A stretch of 64,000 bases of DNA from contig NZ_CP025513.1 of NCBI RefSeq assembly GCF_003491345.1, positions 919,501 to 983,500 on the forward strand, read 5' to 3'. Below, one piece after another: positions 37,043 to 46,608 of this stretch. A model generated the notes under the pieces. That model worked only from the letters and a program-made list of their open reading frames with translations. It was not told the DNA's origin and searched no databases. Position numbers and translations under genes: made by a program. Source of the DNA: Neorhizobium sp. SOG26 (GTDB lineage Bacteria > Pseudomonadota > Alphaproteobacteria > Rhizobiales > Rhizobiaceae). Each line of letters opens with the position of its first letter. Positions within the stretch are counted from its first letter, which is position 1.

Positions 37043-37139
37043 CGATCCATAAAGAACTAAATTGGAGTTTTGGCCGCCGGGAGCGGAAGGGACGAAACGC
37101 GTCCTGGAGGTGGCGGCACAGCAGTGAGAAGGATAGAGA

Positions 37140-37841
37140 ATGCGCATTCAGGACATGCACTGGGCCCAGGTTGAGGAGCGGGTAAAGGAGGACGACCGTT
37201 GCGTCCTGCCGGTCGGTTCGATCGAGCAGCACGCTTACCTGAGTCTCGCTACTGACATGATCCTCGCAGAGCGCGTGGCCGTGGAGGCCGCCGAGCCGCT
37301 GGGCGTGCCGGTTTTCCCTTGTTTGCCGTATGGCATGGCTTCGGGATTTGCCGATTTTCCGGGCACGATCACGCTTTCCTTGCGCACCTATATCAGCGTC
37401 TTTGAAGACATCCTCGACAGCATCTACCGCTCTGGTTTCCGGCGTATCCTGATCGTCAACGGCCACGGCGGAAACACGCCGATCAATCCGTTGATCGGTG
37501 AATGGATGAACCGCAACCGCGACACCTCGGTCAAGCTGCATGACTGGTGGCGCGCGCCGAAGACCATGGCCAAGGTGCTGGAGATTGATCCGGCGGCATC
37601 ACATGCAAGCTGGATGGAAAACTTCCCGTGGACACGCCTCGAAGGCGCACCCGTTCCGAACTTCCAGAAGGAGCGGATCGATTTTGCCGCCACGAGCCGG
37701 GTCGATGCAGGGCGCAAGCGCGAACGCATCAGCGAGGGCAACTACCATGGCGTTTTCCAACGGCCGGACTCCGACATGATGGAGATCTGGCGGGTTGGCG
37801 TTGAGGAAACGCGCCACGAAATCCAGCACGGCTGGCACTAA
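37140..37841 (+). CDS. Creatininase-family amidohydrolase
   Basis: 233 residues of the creatininase/MftE-like family, which hydrolyses cyclic or linear amides with two metals. The metal-binding opening is CVLPVGSIEQHAYLSLATDMILAERVAVEAAE, where the family has E-x-H and TD. ILIVNGHGGN is the second landmark (NGHGGN). The usual E-Q-H-G-x-H-L-P is altered to E-Q-H-A-Y-L-S-L, which may change specificity. It is the first gene of the plus-strand half of system 2, ahead of the permeases. Confidence 0.87.
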   Translation: MRIQDMHWAQVEERVKEDDRCVLPVGSIEQHAYLSLATDMILAERVAVEAAEPLGVPVFPCLPYGMASGFADFPGTITLSLRTYISVFEDILDSIYRSGFRRILIVNGHGGNTPINPLIGEWMNRNRDTSVKLHDWWRAPKTMAKVLEIDPAASHASWMENFPWTRLEGAPVPNFQKERIDFAATSRVDAGRKRERISEGNYHGVFQRPDSDMMEIWRVGVEETRHEIQHGWH

Positions 37842-37848
37842 GACTTCA

Positions 37849-37866
37849 GGGGGCGCTGCCCCCTTT
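37849..37866 (+). terminator. Hairpin after the creatininase gene
   Basis: GGGGGC-GCT-GCCCCC followed by TTT lies between the creatininase stop and the permease start at 37890. It is a short GC-rich hairpin with a weak T tract, likely a partial terminator or mRNA-stabilising element within the operon. Confidence 0.5.
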
Positions 37867-37889
37867 CAAGGATCTATCCGGGGGCAGCC

Positions 37890-38861
37890 ATGGCATCATT
37901 CATATTACGCCGTTTCATACAGGCACTCTTCGTGCTGCTGATCATGTCGATGCTCGTCTTCATGGGGGTTTACGTCATCGGCAATCCCGTCGATGTGCTG
38001 ATATCGCCTGACGTGACGCAGGAGATGCGCCAGCTCGTCATCGAGCAGTATGGCTTTGACCTGCCGTTGTGGCAGCAATATCTCCAGTTCCTGCAGCGGC
38101 TGCTGACCGGTGACTTCGGGCGTTCCTTCGTCTTCAACATGCCGGTGGAGACACTGATCGCCCAGCGTCTGCCTGCAACGCTGGAACTGACGTTGATCGC
38201 GGTATTGTTCGCTTCGGTCGTCGGAATTCCACTTGGCGTTTACGCCGGCTACAAGCCGGACGGCCTGCTCGCTAAGATCATCATGGCCGTTTCGATCCTC
38301 GGTTTCTCGGTGCCGACATTCTGGATCGGCCTGATGCTGATCATGGTGTTTGCCGTGCAGTTCGGCGTGCTGCCGGCGGGCGGGCGTGGCGAGACGGCGG
38401 AGCTTTTGGGCATACCGTTTTCGTTCCTGACACTCGACGGCTGGTCGCACCTGATCCTGCCGGCGCTCAATTTGTCCCTGTTCAAGCTCGCCATGATGTG
38501 TCGCCTGGCCGCATCCGGCACGCGTGAAGTCATGCTGACCGACACAGTGAAATTCGCCCGTGCCGCGGGCATTTCGGAATGGACGATCCTGCGCCGGCAT
38601 GTGCTGAAGCTGATCTCTATTCCTCTTGTGACGGTGTTCGGCCTGGAACTCGGTTCGACGCTCGCCTTTGCGCTTGTTACCGAGACAATCTTTAGTTGGC
38701 CGGGCCTTGGCAAGCTCATCGTCGATTCCATCACCTCGCTCGACCGGCCCGTCATGGTCGCTTACCTGATGCTTGTCTCGGCGCTGTTCGTCATCATCAA
38801 TCTTAGCGTGGATCTCGCCTATGCGGCGCTCGATCCGCGCCTGCGGAATGGGAGGCGCTGA
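37890..38861 (+). CDS. DppB-type ABC permease (system 2)
   Basis: 323-residue inner-membrane permease with six hydrophobic segments. It starts MASFILRRFIQALFVLLIMSMLVFMGVYVIGNPVDVLI, a DppB opening. The coupling loop is KFARAAGISEWTILRRHVLKL, and SWPGLGKLIVDSITSLDRPV is the C-terminal family segment. An unusual insertion (PAGGRGETAELLGIPFSFLTLDG) lies in the periplasmic loop near residue 160. It precedes the DppC-type partner by one base. Confidence 0.92.
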   Translation: MASFILRRFIQALFVLLIMSMLVFMGVYVIGNPVDVLISPDVTQEMRQLVIEQYGFDLPLWQQYLQFLQRLLTGDFGRSFVFNMPVETLIAQRLPATLELTLIAVLFASVVGIPLGVYAGYKPDGLLAKIIMAVSILGFSVPTFWIGLMLIMVFAVQFGVLPAGGRGETAELLGIPFSFLTLDGWSHLILPALNLSLFKLAMMCRLAASGTREVMLTDTVKFARAAGISEWTILRRHVLKLISIPLVTVFGLELGSTLAFALVTETIFSWPGLGKLIVDSITSLDRPVMVAYLMLVSALFVIINLSVDLAYAALDPRLRNGRR

Positions 38862-38862
38862 C

Positions 38863-39762
38863 ATGGCCACGGAAGCCCGCGCAGTAAAATCCATCTCACC
38901 GCTTGCCGAGTTCTGGCACACGTTCCGCCGCAATAAGGTTGCGATCGCCGCCCTTGCGGTGGTGGTGGTCATCATCCTCGCAGCGGTCTTCGCGCCGTTC
39001 ATCGTGCCGCAAGACCCTTACGACCTGAAGTCGCTGGTGCTGCGCGACGCGCGCCGTCCGCCAGGCTATGTCAGCTCGAAGGGCATCGTTCACCTCCTCG
39101 GCACCGATAGCCAGGGTCGTGACCTGCTGTCCGCCATTGTCTATGGCCTGCGCATCTCACTGCAGATGGGTCTGATGGCCGGCGCGATCGCCTTCTCGAT
39201 CGGTGCAGTGGTGGGATGTTTTGCTGCTTATGTCGGTGGCCGCATCGAGCAGCTCATCATGCGCATCGTCGACATCCAGCTATCCTTCCCGGCCATCCTG
39301 CTGGCATTCGTGGTGGCGGCTGTTCTCGGCCAGGGCAAACCGCAGCTCATCCTCGCACTTGTCTTCGCACAGTATGCGTATTTCGTGCGCACGGCCCATG
39401 GCGCAGCTGCCGCGGAGCGTCAGAAGGACTATGTGCAGGCCGCACTTTCCGTGCCGATGAGCGGTTGGTTCGTCATCACCCGCCATATCCTCCCCAACTC
39501 CTTGCCGCCGCTCATTGTGGTCGCCACAGTGCAGGTCGCCTCCGCCATTTCGCTTGAGGCGACGCTTTCCTTCCTCGGCGTCGGGCTTCCGCCGACCGAG
39601 CCGTCGCTCGGGATGCTGATCGCCAACGGCTTCCAGTACCTCATGTCGGGGCGCTACTGGATTGCGATCTACCCCGGCGTGGCACTGATCATCCTCATCA
39701 TGGCGATCAACCTGGTTGGCGACCAGATCCGAGATCAGCTCAATCCGAGGCTGCGCAAATGA
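38863..39762 (+). CDS. DppC-type ABC permease (system 2)
   Basis: 299-residue inner-membrane permease. The N-terminal helix (VAIAALAVVVVIILAAVFAPFIVPQDPYDL) is followed by LLGTDSQGRDLLSAIVYGLRISL, the DppC signature. The coupling loop is VQAALSVPMSGWFVITRHILPN, then LSFLGVGLPPTEPSLGMLI. ATG 38863 is the start; its stop overlaps the ATPase start at 39759, so the two are translationally coupled. Confidence 0.92.
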   Translation: MATEARAVKSISPLAEFWHTFRRNKVAIAALAVVVVIILAAVFAPFIVPQDPYDLKSLVLRDARRPPGYVSSKGIVHLLGTDSQGRDLLSAIVYGLRISLQMGLMAGAIAFSIGAVVGCFAAYVGGRIEQLIMRIVDIQLSFPAILLAFVVAAVLGQGKPQLILALVFAQYAYFVRTAHGAAAAERQKDYVQAALSVPMSGWFVITRHILPNSLPPLIVVATVQVASAISLEATLSFLGVGLPPTEPSLGMLIANGFQYLMSGRYWIAIYPGVALIILIMAINLVGDQIRDQLNPRLRK

Positions 39763-41459
39763 CCCATCTTCTGGATGTCCGTAACCTGCGGACCTATTTC
39801 GAAACCGACAAGGGTACCGTTAAATCGGTTGACGACATTTCCTTTTCGCTGAAGCGCGGCGAGATCATGGGGTTGGTCGGCGAGTCCGGCTCCGGCAAGT
39901 CGATCACCGGCTTCTCGCTGATCGGGCTGCTGGACGAGACCGGTCGCATCCAGCCGGAAAGCTCGATCCGCTTCAACGGACGCGAACTGGTCGGGCTGAG
40001 CCAGAAGGAGCTGCGCAAGATTCGCGGCAAGGACATCTCTATGGTGTTCCAGGACCCGATGATGACGCTGAACCCGGTTGTCAGGATCATCGACCAGATC
40101 GGCATGGCAATCCGCGCGCATGAAGATGTATCGGACGCGGAGGTACGCCGCCGGGCGGTTGAGGCGCTGGCCAAGGTTAAGATCGTCGATCCGGAAAACA
40201 AGGTCGACCAGTACCCGCATGAGTTTTCTGGCGGTATGCGTCAGCGTGTGGCCATCGCGATTGCGCTCCTTCATCGGCCACAGTTGGTGATCGCCGACGA
40301 GCCAACGACCGCGCTCGACGTGTCGATTCAGGCTGAAATCCTGCGCATGGTGAAGGCGCTCGTTGCGGAAATGGGTACGTCGCTGATCTGGGTGAGCCAC
40401 GATCTCGCGACGGTGTCGTCTATTGCCGACACCATTGCCGTCATGCGGCGCGGCAAGATCGTTGAGGCCGGCCCTGCGCGGGAGGTGCTGCACAATCCGA
40501 AGCATCTATATACACAAGGTCTGCTGGATGCCTTGCCATCACGTTCGACGCCTGGGCAGCCGCTCGCATCTGCCGCAACGGAAGCCGCCGGGCCGGTTGA
40601 TCTCGGCAACCTTGCCGGCGATGCCGTCGGCGCCCCGGCCGATCCCGAGTTCGTGAAGGCCGAGGCGATCGACAAGATCTTCTCGCCACGGGTCGGCGCG
40701 CTCCGTAGCCTTGCTATTCGCTGGGGCTTGATGAAGCAGCCGAGCCCGGTGCATGCGGTCATTTCCGCCAATCTGACGATCGAACGCGGCGAGATCCTGG
40801 GGCTCGTCGGTGAATCGGGATCAGGCAAATCGACCCTCGGTCGCATCCTGTGCGGCATCTATGCACCGACCTCCGGCACCGTTTCCATTGGCGGCATGCC
40901 GGTGCGCTCGGCAACTGGAAAGCTTGGTACCCACGTGCAGATGATCTTCCAGGATCCGTTCGCCTCGCTCGACCCGCGCCGAACTATCTTTCAGTCAGTG
41001 GCCGAAGGTCCGATTGCGCATGGTTTCTGCACGCGGTCCAACGCACGGGAATATGTGAACCGGTGGCTGCGTGCCGTTGCCTTCGATCCTGCACTCGCCG
41101 ATCGCTATCCGCACCAGTTCTCGGGCGGCCAACGGCAGCGCATCGCCATTGCCAGAGCGCTCGCAATGCAGCCGGAGGTCATCATCTGCGACGAGCCGGT
41201 CGCCTCGCTCGATGTCTCGATCCAGGCGCAGGTCATCAACCTGTTGATGGATCTACGCCGCAACCTCAACATCACGCTGCTGTTCATCAGTCATGACTTG
41301 TCGGTCGTGCATCACCTTTGCGACCGCGTGGTGGTGATGCGGCATGGCGAGATCGTGGAGGAGGGGACTGCAAGGCAGGTCTTCAGCGCGCCGCGCCACG
41401 CCTATACGCAGATGCTGCTCGATGCGGTTCCGAAGCTGGAAACAGCGCCCTCGGCTTAA
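39759..41459 (+). CDS. Fused double ATPase of peptide ABC transporter (system 2)
   Basis: 566 residues with two ABC ATPase domains. Domain 1: [38 protein letters not shown] linker (about 260-320) rich in Ala/Pro leads into domain 2, which has [25 protein letters not shown] and [12 protein letters not shown]. Both carry the oligopeptide-type tail ([22 protein letters not shown]). It serves the permeases at 37890 and 38863. Confidence 0.92.
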   Translation: MTHLLDVRNLRTYFETDKGTVKSVDDISFSLKRGEIMGLVGESGSGKSITGFSLIGLLDETGRIQPESSIRFNGRELVGLSQKELRKIRGKDISMVFQDPMMTLNPVVRIIDQIGMAIRAHEDVSDAEVRRRAVEALAKVKIVDPENKVDQYPHEFSGGMRQRVAIAIALLHRPQLVIADEPTTALDVSIQAEILRMVKALVAEMGTSLIWVSHDLATVSSIADTIAVMRRGKIVEAGPAREVLHNPKHLYTQGLLDALPSRSTPGQPLASAATEAAGPVDLGNLAGDAVGAPADPEFVKAEAIDKIFSPRVGALRSLAIRWGLMKQPSPVHAVISANLTIERGEILGLVGESGSGKSTLGRILCGIYAPTSGTVSIGGMPVRSATGKLGTHVQMIFQDPFASLDPRRTIFQSVAEGPIAHGFCTRSNAREYVNRWLRAVAFDPALADRYPHQFSGGQRQRIAIARALAMQPEVIICDEPVASLDVSIQAQVINLLMDLRRNLNITLLFISHDLSVVHHLCDRVVVMRHGEIVEEGTARQVFSAPRHAYTQMLLDAVPKLETAPSA

Positions 41460-41504
41460 GGTCGAAGCCTTCGCCCAAGAGATGCTGCAATAGCGGTGAT
41501 CGCC

Positions 41505-41535
41505 AAAAAATGTGCCTGGGATCTGGACCCCAGGC
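41505..41535 (-). terminator. Intrinsic terminator of the methyltransferase gene
   Basis: On the minus strand GCCTGGG (41535-41529) pairs with CCCAGGC (41520-41514) across an 8-base loop, followed after ACA by six T (41510-41505). It lies 19 bases beyond the stop codon at 41554. It faces the end of the ATPase gene and could limit antisense readthrough. Confidence 0.78.
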
Positions 41536-41553
41536 GCCTCTCACTCGGCCGAT

Positions 41554-42630
41554 TCACGCTTTCTTGTGGATCGTGCTGTAGATGATGTTGCGGTTGCTAC
41601 CCCACCACACGTCGACCTCGACCTTTGACGGGTCGCTGCTGAGCTTGGCGATCTTCCACATCTCCTCTTCCGAGCGCTGCAGCAGTTCCCAGTTCATGTA
41701 GGATTCCATGTAGCCGTCGTCCGCCATCTCATTGGAGAAGTTGGCGAAAAGGAAGACACCGCCCGGCTTCAGCATGTCCAGGCATACTTCGGTGAGGCGG
41801 ATTGCCACTCGGTCCGCAAGGTAGTCGTAGAGGCCGGCCGCATAGATCAGGTCGAACGTACCGAGCTGATACTTATTGGCCAGCAGGCCGCGCACGGATC
41901 CCTCGGTCGGCTCGATGCAGGTGTTCTGGAATTGGCGGGCGATCGTGGCGATGCTTAGCGGGTCCTGATCTAGGGCAATCCACCGCTTGATCCCGTCATT
42001 CTTCAAGGCCTCCGAGGCTTCTGCTTCGCGCAGGTGACCGGCGGCGACCGTCAGAATTTCTGTATCGGGCCCCTTCTCGGTTGCTATACGATCGACATAC
42101 TGGGTGAGGATATCGCGCCGTTCCCGCACGGCCACCGGCCCCGGCGCATTGATCGTGTATTCGAAGATTTCCAGCCCCTGCGGCGTGGACCGTGCCACCT
42201 CTTCGGCCACGTCTTCATGGCCATAGATGAAGTCGATCAGGCTTGCGTCACCAGAATATCCACGTGGCTTGTCGAATGACCAGCGGGTGAACGGGCACTG
42301 CTGCATGATTTCGGCAGAAGGATGCGCCTGGATGAGAGGGATGAGCTTCTGCCACACCGCCGGACCGGCCTTGGCGCGCAACTCGTGCATTTGGGTGATC
42401 AGCCATTTGACAGCTTCGGGAAGATTTTTGCCTGCTTCAAAACGTTGCGCTGCAATATTGGCGATAAGCGCGAACTCGGCTTCTGCAGTTAAAAGTAAGT
42501 CGTTGATATCGTTTGTAGGTTGTGCCGCAGTCGTATTGCTGACGGACTGTGGGGTGATCAAGCTTGCGCCATCAAGAGAAAATAAAGGCTGGGCCACGCT
42601 AACCTCATAATTAATTTCAGATAAATGCAT
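41554..42630 (-). CDS. Class I SAM-dependent methyltransferase
   Basis: 358 residues. An N-terminal helical part (about 1-120) with CPFTRWSFDKPRGYSGDASLIDFIYG precedes a Rossmann methyltransferase domain: EILTVAAGHLREAEAS (SAM loop region, with AAGHLRE in place of the usual D/E-x-G-x-G), KRWIALDQDPLSIATI and FDLIYAAGLYDYLADRVAIRL. The overall pattern recalls proteins annotated as 3-hydroxypalmitate methyl ester (extracellular factor) biosynthesis methyltransferases. That identity is only a possibility. It is divergent from the GGDEF-EAL gene at 42857. Confidence 0.8.
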   Translation of the reverse strand: MHLSEINYEVSVAQPLFSLDGASLITPQSVSNTTAAQPTNDINDLLLTAEAEFALIANIAAQRFEAGKNLPEAVKWLITQMHELRAKAGPAVWQKLIPLIQAHPSAEIMQQCPFTRWSFDKPRGYSGDASLIDFIYGHEDVAEEVARSTPQGLEIFEYTINAPGPVAVRERRDILTQYVDRIATEKGPDTEILTVAAGHLREAEASEALKNDGIKRWIALDQDPLSIATIARQFQNTCIEPTEGSVRGLLANKYQLGTFDLIYAAGLYDYLADRVAIRLTEVCLDMLKPGGVFLFANFSNEMADDGYMESYMNWELLQRSEEEMWKIAKLSSDPSKVEVDVWWGSNRNIIYSTIHKKA

Positions 42631-42856
42631 TGACTAAAATCCTTAGCATTCTCCAAAAGGTCAAGTTGCAGCACGCAATCTTTGGTCGCATTCCCTCAAA
42701 AGTTTAGTGAACGTTAAACCCTTGGAAGGATAATTGCCTGAAATCGCGTCTGAAAAAACCGACGCCGGTTGCCTTCGAGATCGTCTGAGGCAACTAGGTT
42801 TGGTCCGGAGTAAAGGGTGTGCATCAGGCGCAGCCGAACCATTGGGTAAACAGGGC

Positions 42857-44842
42857 ATGATGCACATGTTGGCCGATACCAATGTACCCACTGTCGGGTC
42901 GGCATATTCGGCGGAGCGGATGCGCGACCTGTACCGCCAGGAAAGTGAGGACGGGCGCAAGCAGGTGACACGGCGCGGGCTGTGGATCGCGGTTCTCGCC
43001 TATGTCGCCTATTCGGTCACCGATCTTCTCTTCGTCCCTGATGTCGCGGCCCACACGATTGTCGGCCGCGTGATCGTTGGCATCACGTCGCTTTGCTTGC
43101 TTGAGTTGCTCCTGCGCCTCAAGGCCTCCGCCGATTTGCTGGATGTGAACGCCGCCCTGGCTGTGCTGGCAGGTTACGTCGTCTGGCTGCTGACGGCGGA
43201 AAAGACGATCTACGCAGAGGCCTTCACCTATTACATGGCCTTTGGCGCCATCTTCATGATGAGCGTCAACCTGTTCTTCAGCTTCCGCTTTCGGCTCGCG
43301 GTTGCCTCATCAGCGACGAACCTGCTGATCTTCATCAGTGCGCTCTATTTTTTCGGGCCGATGCTGCTTCTCCACAAGCTGATCCTCGGCGCCTTCTGCA
43401 TCTCGTGCTTCATCTTTACGGCCTATGTAAACCTTGAGCTCAATCGGGAGCGCTACAAGGTCTTCCTCAACGCCTTTGAAGCGCGTTTGCAGCAGGAGGC
43501 TGCGGAAGAACGGGGCAGGGCGCTGCTCCATCTTTCGCATACGGATTCGCTGACGGGGCTGGAAAACCGGCGTGCTGTAGACCAACGCCTGCGGAGCCAC
43601 TGGCAGGATTGGCAAACGTATCAACGCGGCTTTGCCGTGCTGCTTGTTGATGTCGACTTCTTCAAGCGCTACAACGACTTCTACGGTCACCAGGAGGGTG
43701 ACCGTTGTCTCATCGCCGTAGCACAAGGGCTCGATCAGGCGACTGCGGCCCGGGGGGCTGCAATCGGCCGTTATGGTGGTGAAGAATTCATCGTCATCGC
43801 TCCGATCGACAACCCGGAGCAGGCCATCCGGCTGGCCGACGACCTCTGTGCCTCAGTGCAGGCAATGGCCCTGCCGCATGAGTACCGGCGCGACGGTACC
43901 TCCGTCGTGACCGTCAGCGTCGGCGTTTCCTACACCCGCAGCCAGACGAAGCAACTCGAGAAGATCGTGCATGAGGCCGATCGCGCGCTCTATGCGGCCA
44001 AGGCCAACGGTCGCAACTGCGTCATGGTTTTCGACCCGGAAGATCCGCAGACCGGCGACGAGAGCGAAAATATTGCGGCGATCCTCCGGATTGCGCTGGA
44101 GCAGCGCCTGATGTCGCTCGTCTATCAGCCGATCTGCAACGTGCAGACAGGTGCGCTGGATGGTGCCGAAGCCCTGATGCGGATGAAGATGCCGGACGGC
44201 ACGCCCGTAACGCCCAACACCTTCATTCCTGTCGCTGAACGCACAGGCGCGATCGTAGAGCTTGGCCGCTGGGCCATCCGCACGGTTTGCGAAGAGTTGC
44301 TTGCCACCAACCGGGTACAGGTCGCAAGCGTCAATGTTTCACCGACCGAGCTCAAGATGCCGGGTTTCGCAGCCTATGTTGCGGCAACGCTCGCAGAGCA
44401 TGGGTTGATCGGAACGCGACTCGCCTTCGAGATAACCGAGGGGGTCGAACTGGAAGTGGACACGGAGGTCGTCCGCTGCATCAGCGAACTGAAGCGGCTC
44501 GGCGTACAGATCTGGCTTGACGACTTCGGCACCGGCTTTGCCGGCCTATCCTGGCTGCGGATGATCGAGTTCGACACAGTCAAGATCGACCGCTCGTTCC
44601 TCCATGACTGCGCGGAAGAGCGAGGGCGGGTGATGTTGCGCGACATCATCAGCCTGTTGCGCCATCGCGGCCTCAGGATCCTCGTGGAAGGCGTCGAGAC
44701 CGAGGAGCATGAGGATCTGATGCGGGCATACGGGATCGACCAGATCCAGGGTTACCACGTCGGGCGCCCCGCGCCGGCTGCACGTTTCGCCATGGTCGAC
44801 CGATTCCGCTCTGCAGCGGCCGTCGGCCTGTCGTCTGCTTAG
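42857..44842 (+). CDS. Membrane GGDEF-EAL cyclic-di-GMP protein
   Basis: About 661 residues. Five or six N-terminal membrane helices (about 35-200, from RRGLWIAVLAYVAYSVTDLLFV) form a sensor without a recognised name. The GGDEF domain has DSLTGLENRRAVDQRL and the active-site form GRYGGEEFIVIAP (GGEEF). The EAL domain has DGAEALMRM, DDFGTGFAGLSWL, KIDRSF and LVEGVET, so synthesis and hydrolysis of c-di-GMP are both possible. Start choice between ATG 42857, 42860 and 42866 is uncertain. The 3' end overlaps the converging ATPase stop by four bases. Confidence 0.88.
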   Translation: MMHMLADTNVPTVGSAYSAERMRDLYRQESEDGRKQVTRRGLWIAVLAYVAYSVTDLLFVPDVAAHTIVGRVIVGITSLCLLELLLRLKASADLLDVNAALAVLAGYVVWLLTAEKTIYAEAFTYYMAFGAIFMMSVNLFFSFRFRLAVASSATNLLIFISALYFFGPMLLLHKLILGAFCISCFIFTAYVNLELNRERYKVFLNAFEARLQQEAAEERGRALLHLSHTDSLTGLENRRAVDQRLRSHWQDWQTYQRGFAVLLVDVDFFKRYNDFYGHQEGDRCLIAVAQGLDQATAARGAAIGRYGGEEFIVIAPIDNPEQAIRLADDLCASVQAMALPHEYRRDGTSVVTVSVGVSYTRSQTKQLEKIVHEADRALYAAKANGRNCVMVFDPEDPQTGDESENIAAILRIALEQRLMSLVYQPICNVQTGALDGAEALMRMKMPDGTPVTPNTFIPVAERTGAIVELGRWAIRTVCEELLATNRVQVASVNVSPTELKMPGFAAYVAATLAEHGLIGTRLAFEITEGVELEVDTEVVRCISELKRLGVQIWLDDFGTGFAGLSWLRMIEFDTVKIDRSFLHDCAEERGRVMLRDIISLLRHRGLRILVEGVETEEHEDLMRAYGIDQIQGYHVGRPAPAARFAMVDRFRSAAAVGLSSA

Positions 44843-46608
44843 CGGCCGACCAGGTGGCCGCCACCGATATCGACAAGCTCCACGCGTTGCGGTTCTTCAC
44901 CGACCTTACAGACGGGGCTCGGAATATCTCCTGAAAGCCGTGCAGTTGCCTGCCGCTCACGGCGCGGATCCGGCACCGGCACCGCCTCAAGCAGGCGCTT
45001 GGTATAAGGGTGCTGGGGATTTTCGAAGAGCTGCGCGCGTGTGCCCATCTCAACGATCTGGCCGAGATACATGACCGCGACGCGGTCGGAAATGTTTTCC
45101 ACCACCGCCATGTCATGGCTGATGAAGAGATAGGTGACACCGCTCTCCTTCTGCAGGTCGCGGAGAAGGTCGAGCACCTTCGCCTGGATCGAGACGTCAA
45201 GCGCGGCGACGCTTTCGTCGCAAATGATCAGCTTCGGCTTCAGCGCAAGGGCGCGCGCAATGCAGATGCGCTGACGCTGGCCGCCCGAGAATTGGTGCGG
45301 ATAGCGGTTGTAGACGCTGGGCGACAGCTCGACGCGCTCAAGCAGTTCGCGAACGCGTGCCTTCTGCTCGGCGGGTGTGCCGATGCCGTGGATGACCAGC
45401 GGCTCGCGGATGAGCTCGCCCACGGTCATGCGCGCATCAAGCGCCGCCATCGGATCCTGGAAGACGATCTGGAGGTCGCGGCGGATTGCCTTGCGCCCCT
45501 TCGCATCAAGATCGCCCAGCGCCTGGCCGTTTATCTCGATGCGGCCGGTATGCGGTACGAGGCCGACGAGGGCCTTCGCCATGGTGGACTTTCCGCAACC
45601 GGACTCGCCGACCAGGGACAAGGTCTCTCCGCGGAAAATATCCAGCGACACATGCTCGACCGCATGGACGCGTGCCGCGACCCGCCCAAGCAGGCCCTGC
45701 CGGATCGGGAAGTTGACGGACACGTCCTCATACCGGACCAAGACCTCGCGCTTGGCGAGGTCCGGGCGTGAGGCGCCGGTTCCAATGCGCGGCACCGCCG
45801 CAAGCAGGTCGCGGGTATACTGCTCCCGTGGAGCATCGAAGAGATCAATCGTCGGCGCGGCCTCCACCATCCTGCCCTTGCGCATGACGATAACGCGGTC
45901 GGCCATTTCGGCCACGACGCCCATGTCATGGGTGATCAGGATTACGGCCGTCCCGAGGTCCCTCTGCAGGTCACGCAGGAGATCAAGAACCTCGCGTTGC
46001 ACGGTCACATCGAGCGCGGTGGTCGGTTCGTCGGCGATGAGCACGGCCGGACGCAATGCGATCGCCATGGCGATCATCACGCGCTGACGCATTCCGCCCG
46101 ACAGCTCGTGCGGATATTGCTCGAGGCGCTTTTCCGGCTGCGATAGCCTTACTGCCTTAAGAGCTTCCAGCGCGCGTGCCCTTGCCTGCGCGACGGAAAG
46201 GGTTTCATGTGCTCGGATGGCTTCTACGAGCTGGCGGCCAATGCTCATCACCGGGTTGAGCGCGGTCATCGGTTCCTGGAAGATCATCGCGATGCGCGCG
46301 CCCCGCATCTCCTGCATCTTCTTCTCAGGCAGGCTCGTGAGTTCGGTTTCGCCGAAGCGGATGGACCCGCCGGTCACGCGAACGGCGGGTGCCGGCAAGA
46401 GCCCCATGCAGGCAAGCGACGTGATCGACTTGCCCGAGCCGCTTTCTCCCGCAATCGCAAGGGTCTCGCCTCGATGAAGATCGAAGCTGAGGCCCTCGAC
46501 GAGCGGAACCAGTCCCTGTTCCGACCGGGCAGAGACCTGCAGGTCTCGTACCGACAGGACGACGTCCGTCGCTGTATCGACGATGGGAGAAAGCATGGCT
46601 GCGGTCAT
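44839..46608 (-). CDS. Fused double ATPase of peptide ABC transporter (system 3)
   Basis: 589 residues with two ABC ATPase domains. Domain 1: [37 protein letters not shown]. Domain 2 (from about 290): [37 protein letters not shown]. Oligopeptide-type tails follow each domain (YTRDLLAAVPRI, YTKRLLEAVPVPDP). It is the last gene of the minus-strand operon, and its start overlaps the stop of the formamidase gene (ATGA). Confidence 0.92.
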   Translation of the reverse strand: MTAAMLSPIVDTATDVVLSVRDLQVSARSEQGLVPLVEGLSFDLHRGETLAIAGESGSGKSITSLACMGLLPAPAVRVTGGSIRFGETELTSLPEKKMQEMRGARIAMIFQEPMTALNPVMSIGRQLVEAIRAHETLSVAQARARALEALKAVRLSQPEKRLEQYPHELSGGMRQRVMIAMAIALRPAVLIADEPTTALDVTVQREVLDLLRDLQRDLGTAVILITHDMGVVAEMADRVIVMRKGRMVEAAPTIDLFDAPREQYTRDLLAAVPRIGTGASRPDLAKREVLVRYEDVSVNFPIRQGLLGRVAARVHAVEHVSLDIFRGETLSLVGESGCGKSTMAKALVGLVPHTGRIEINGQALGDLDAKGRKAIRRDLQIVFQDPMAALDARMTVGELIREPLVIHGIGTPAEQKARVRELLERVELSPSVYNRYPHQFSGGQRQRICIARALALKPKLIICDESVAALDVSIQAKVLDLLRDLQKESGVTYLFISHDMAVVENISDRVAVMYLGQIVEMGTRAQLFENPQHPYTKRLLEAVPVPDPRRERQATARLSGDIPSPVCKVGEEPQRVELVDIGGGHLVGR

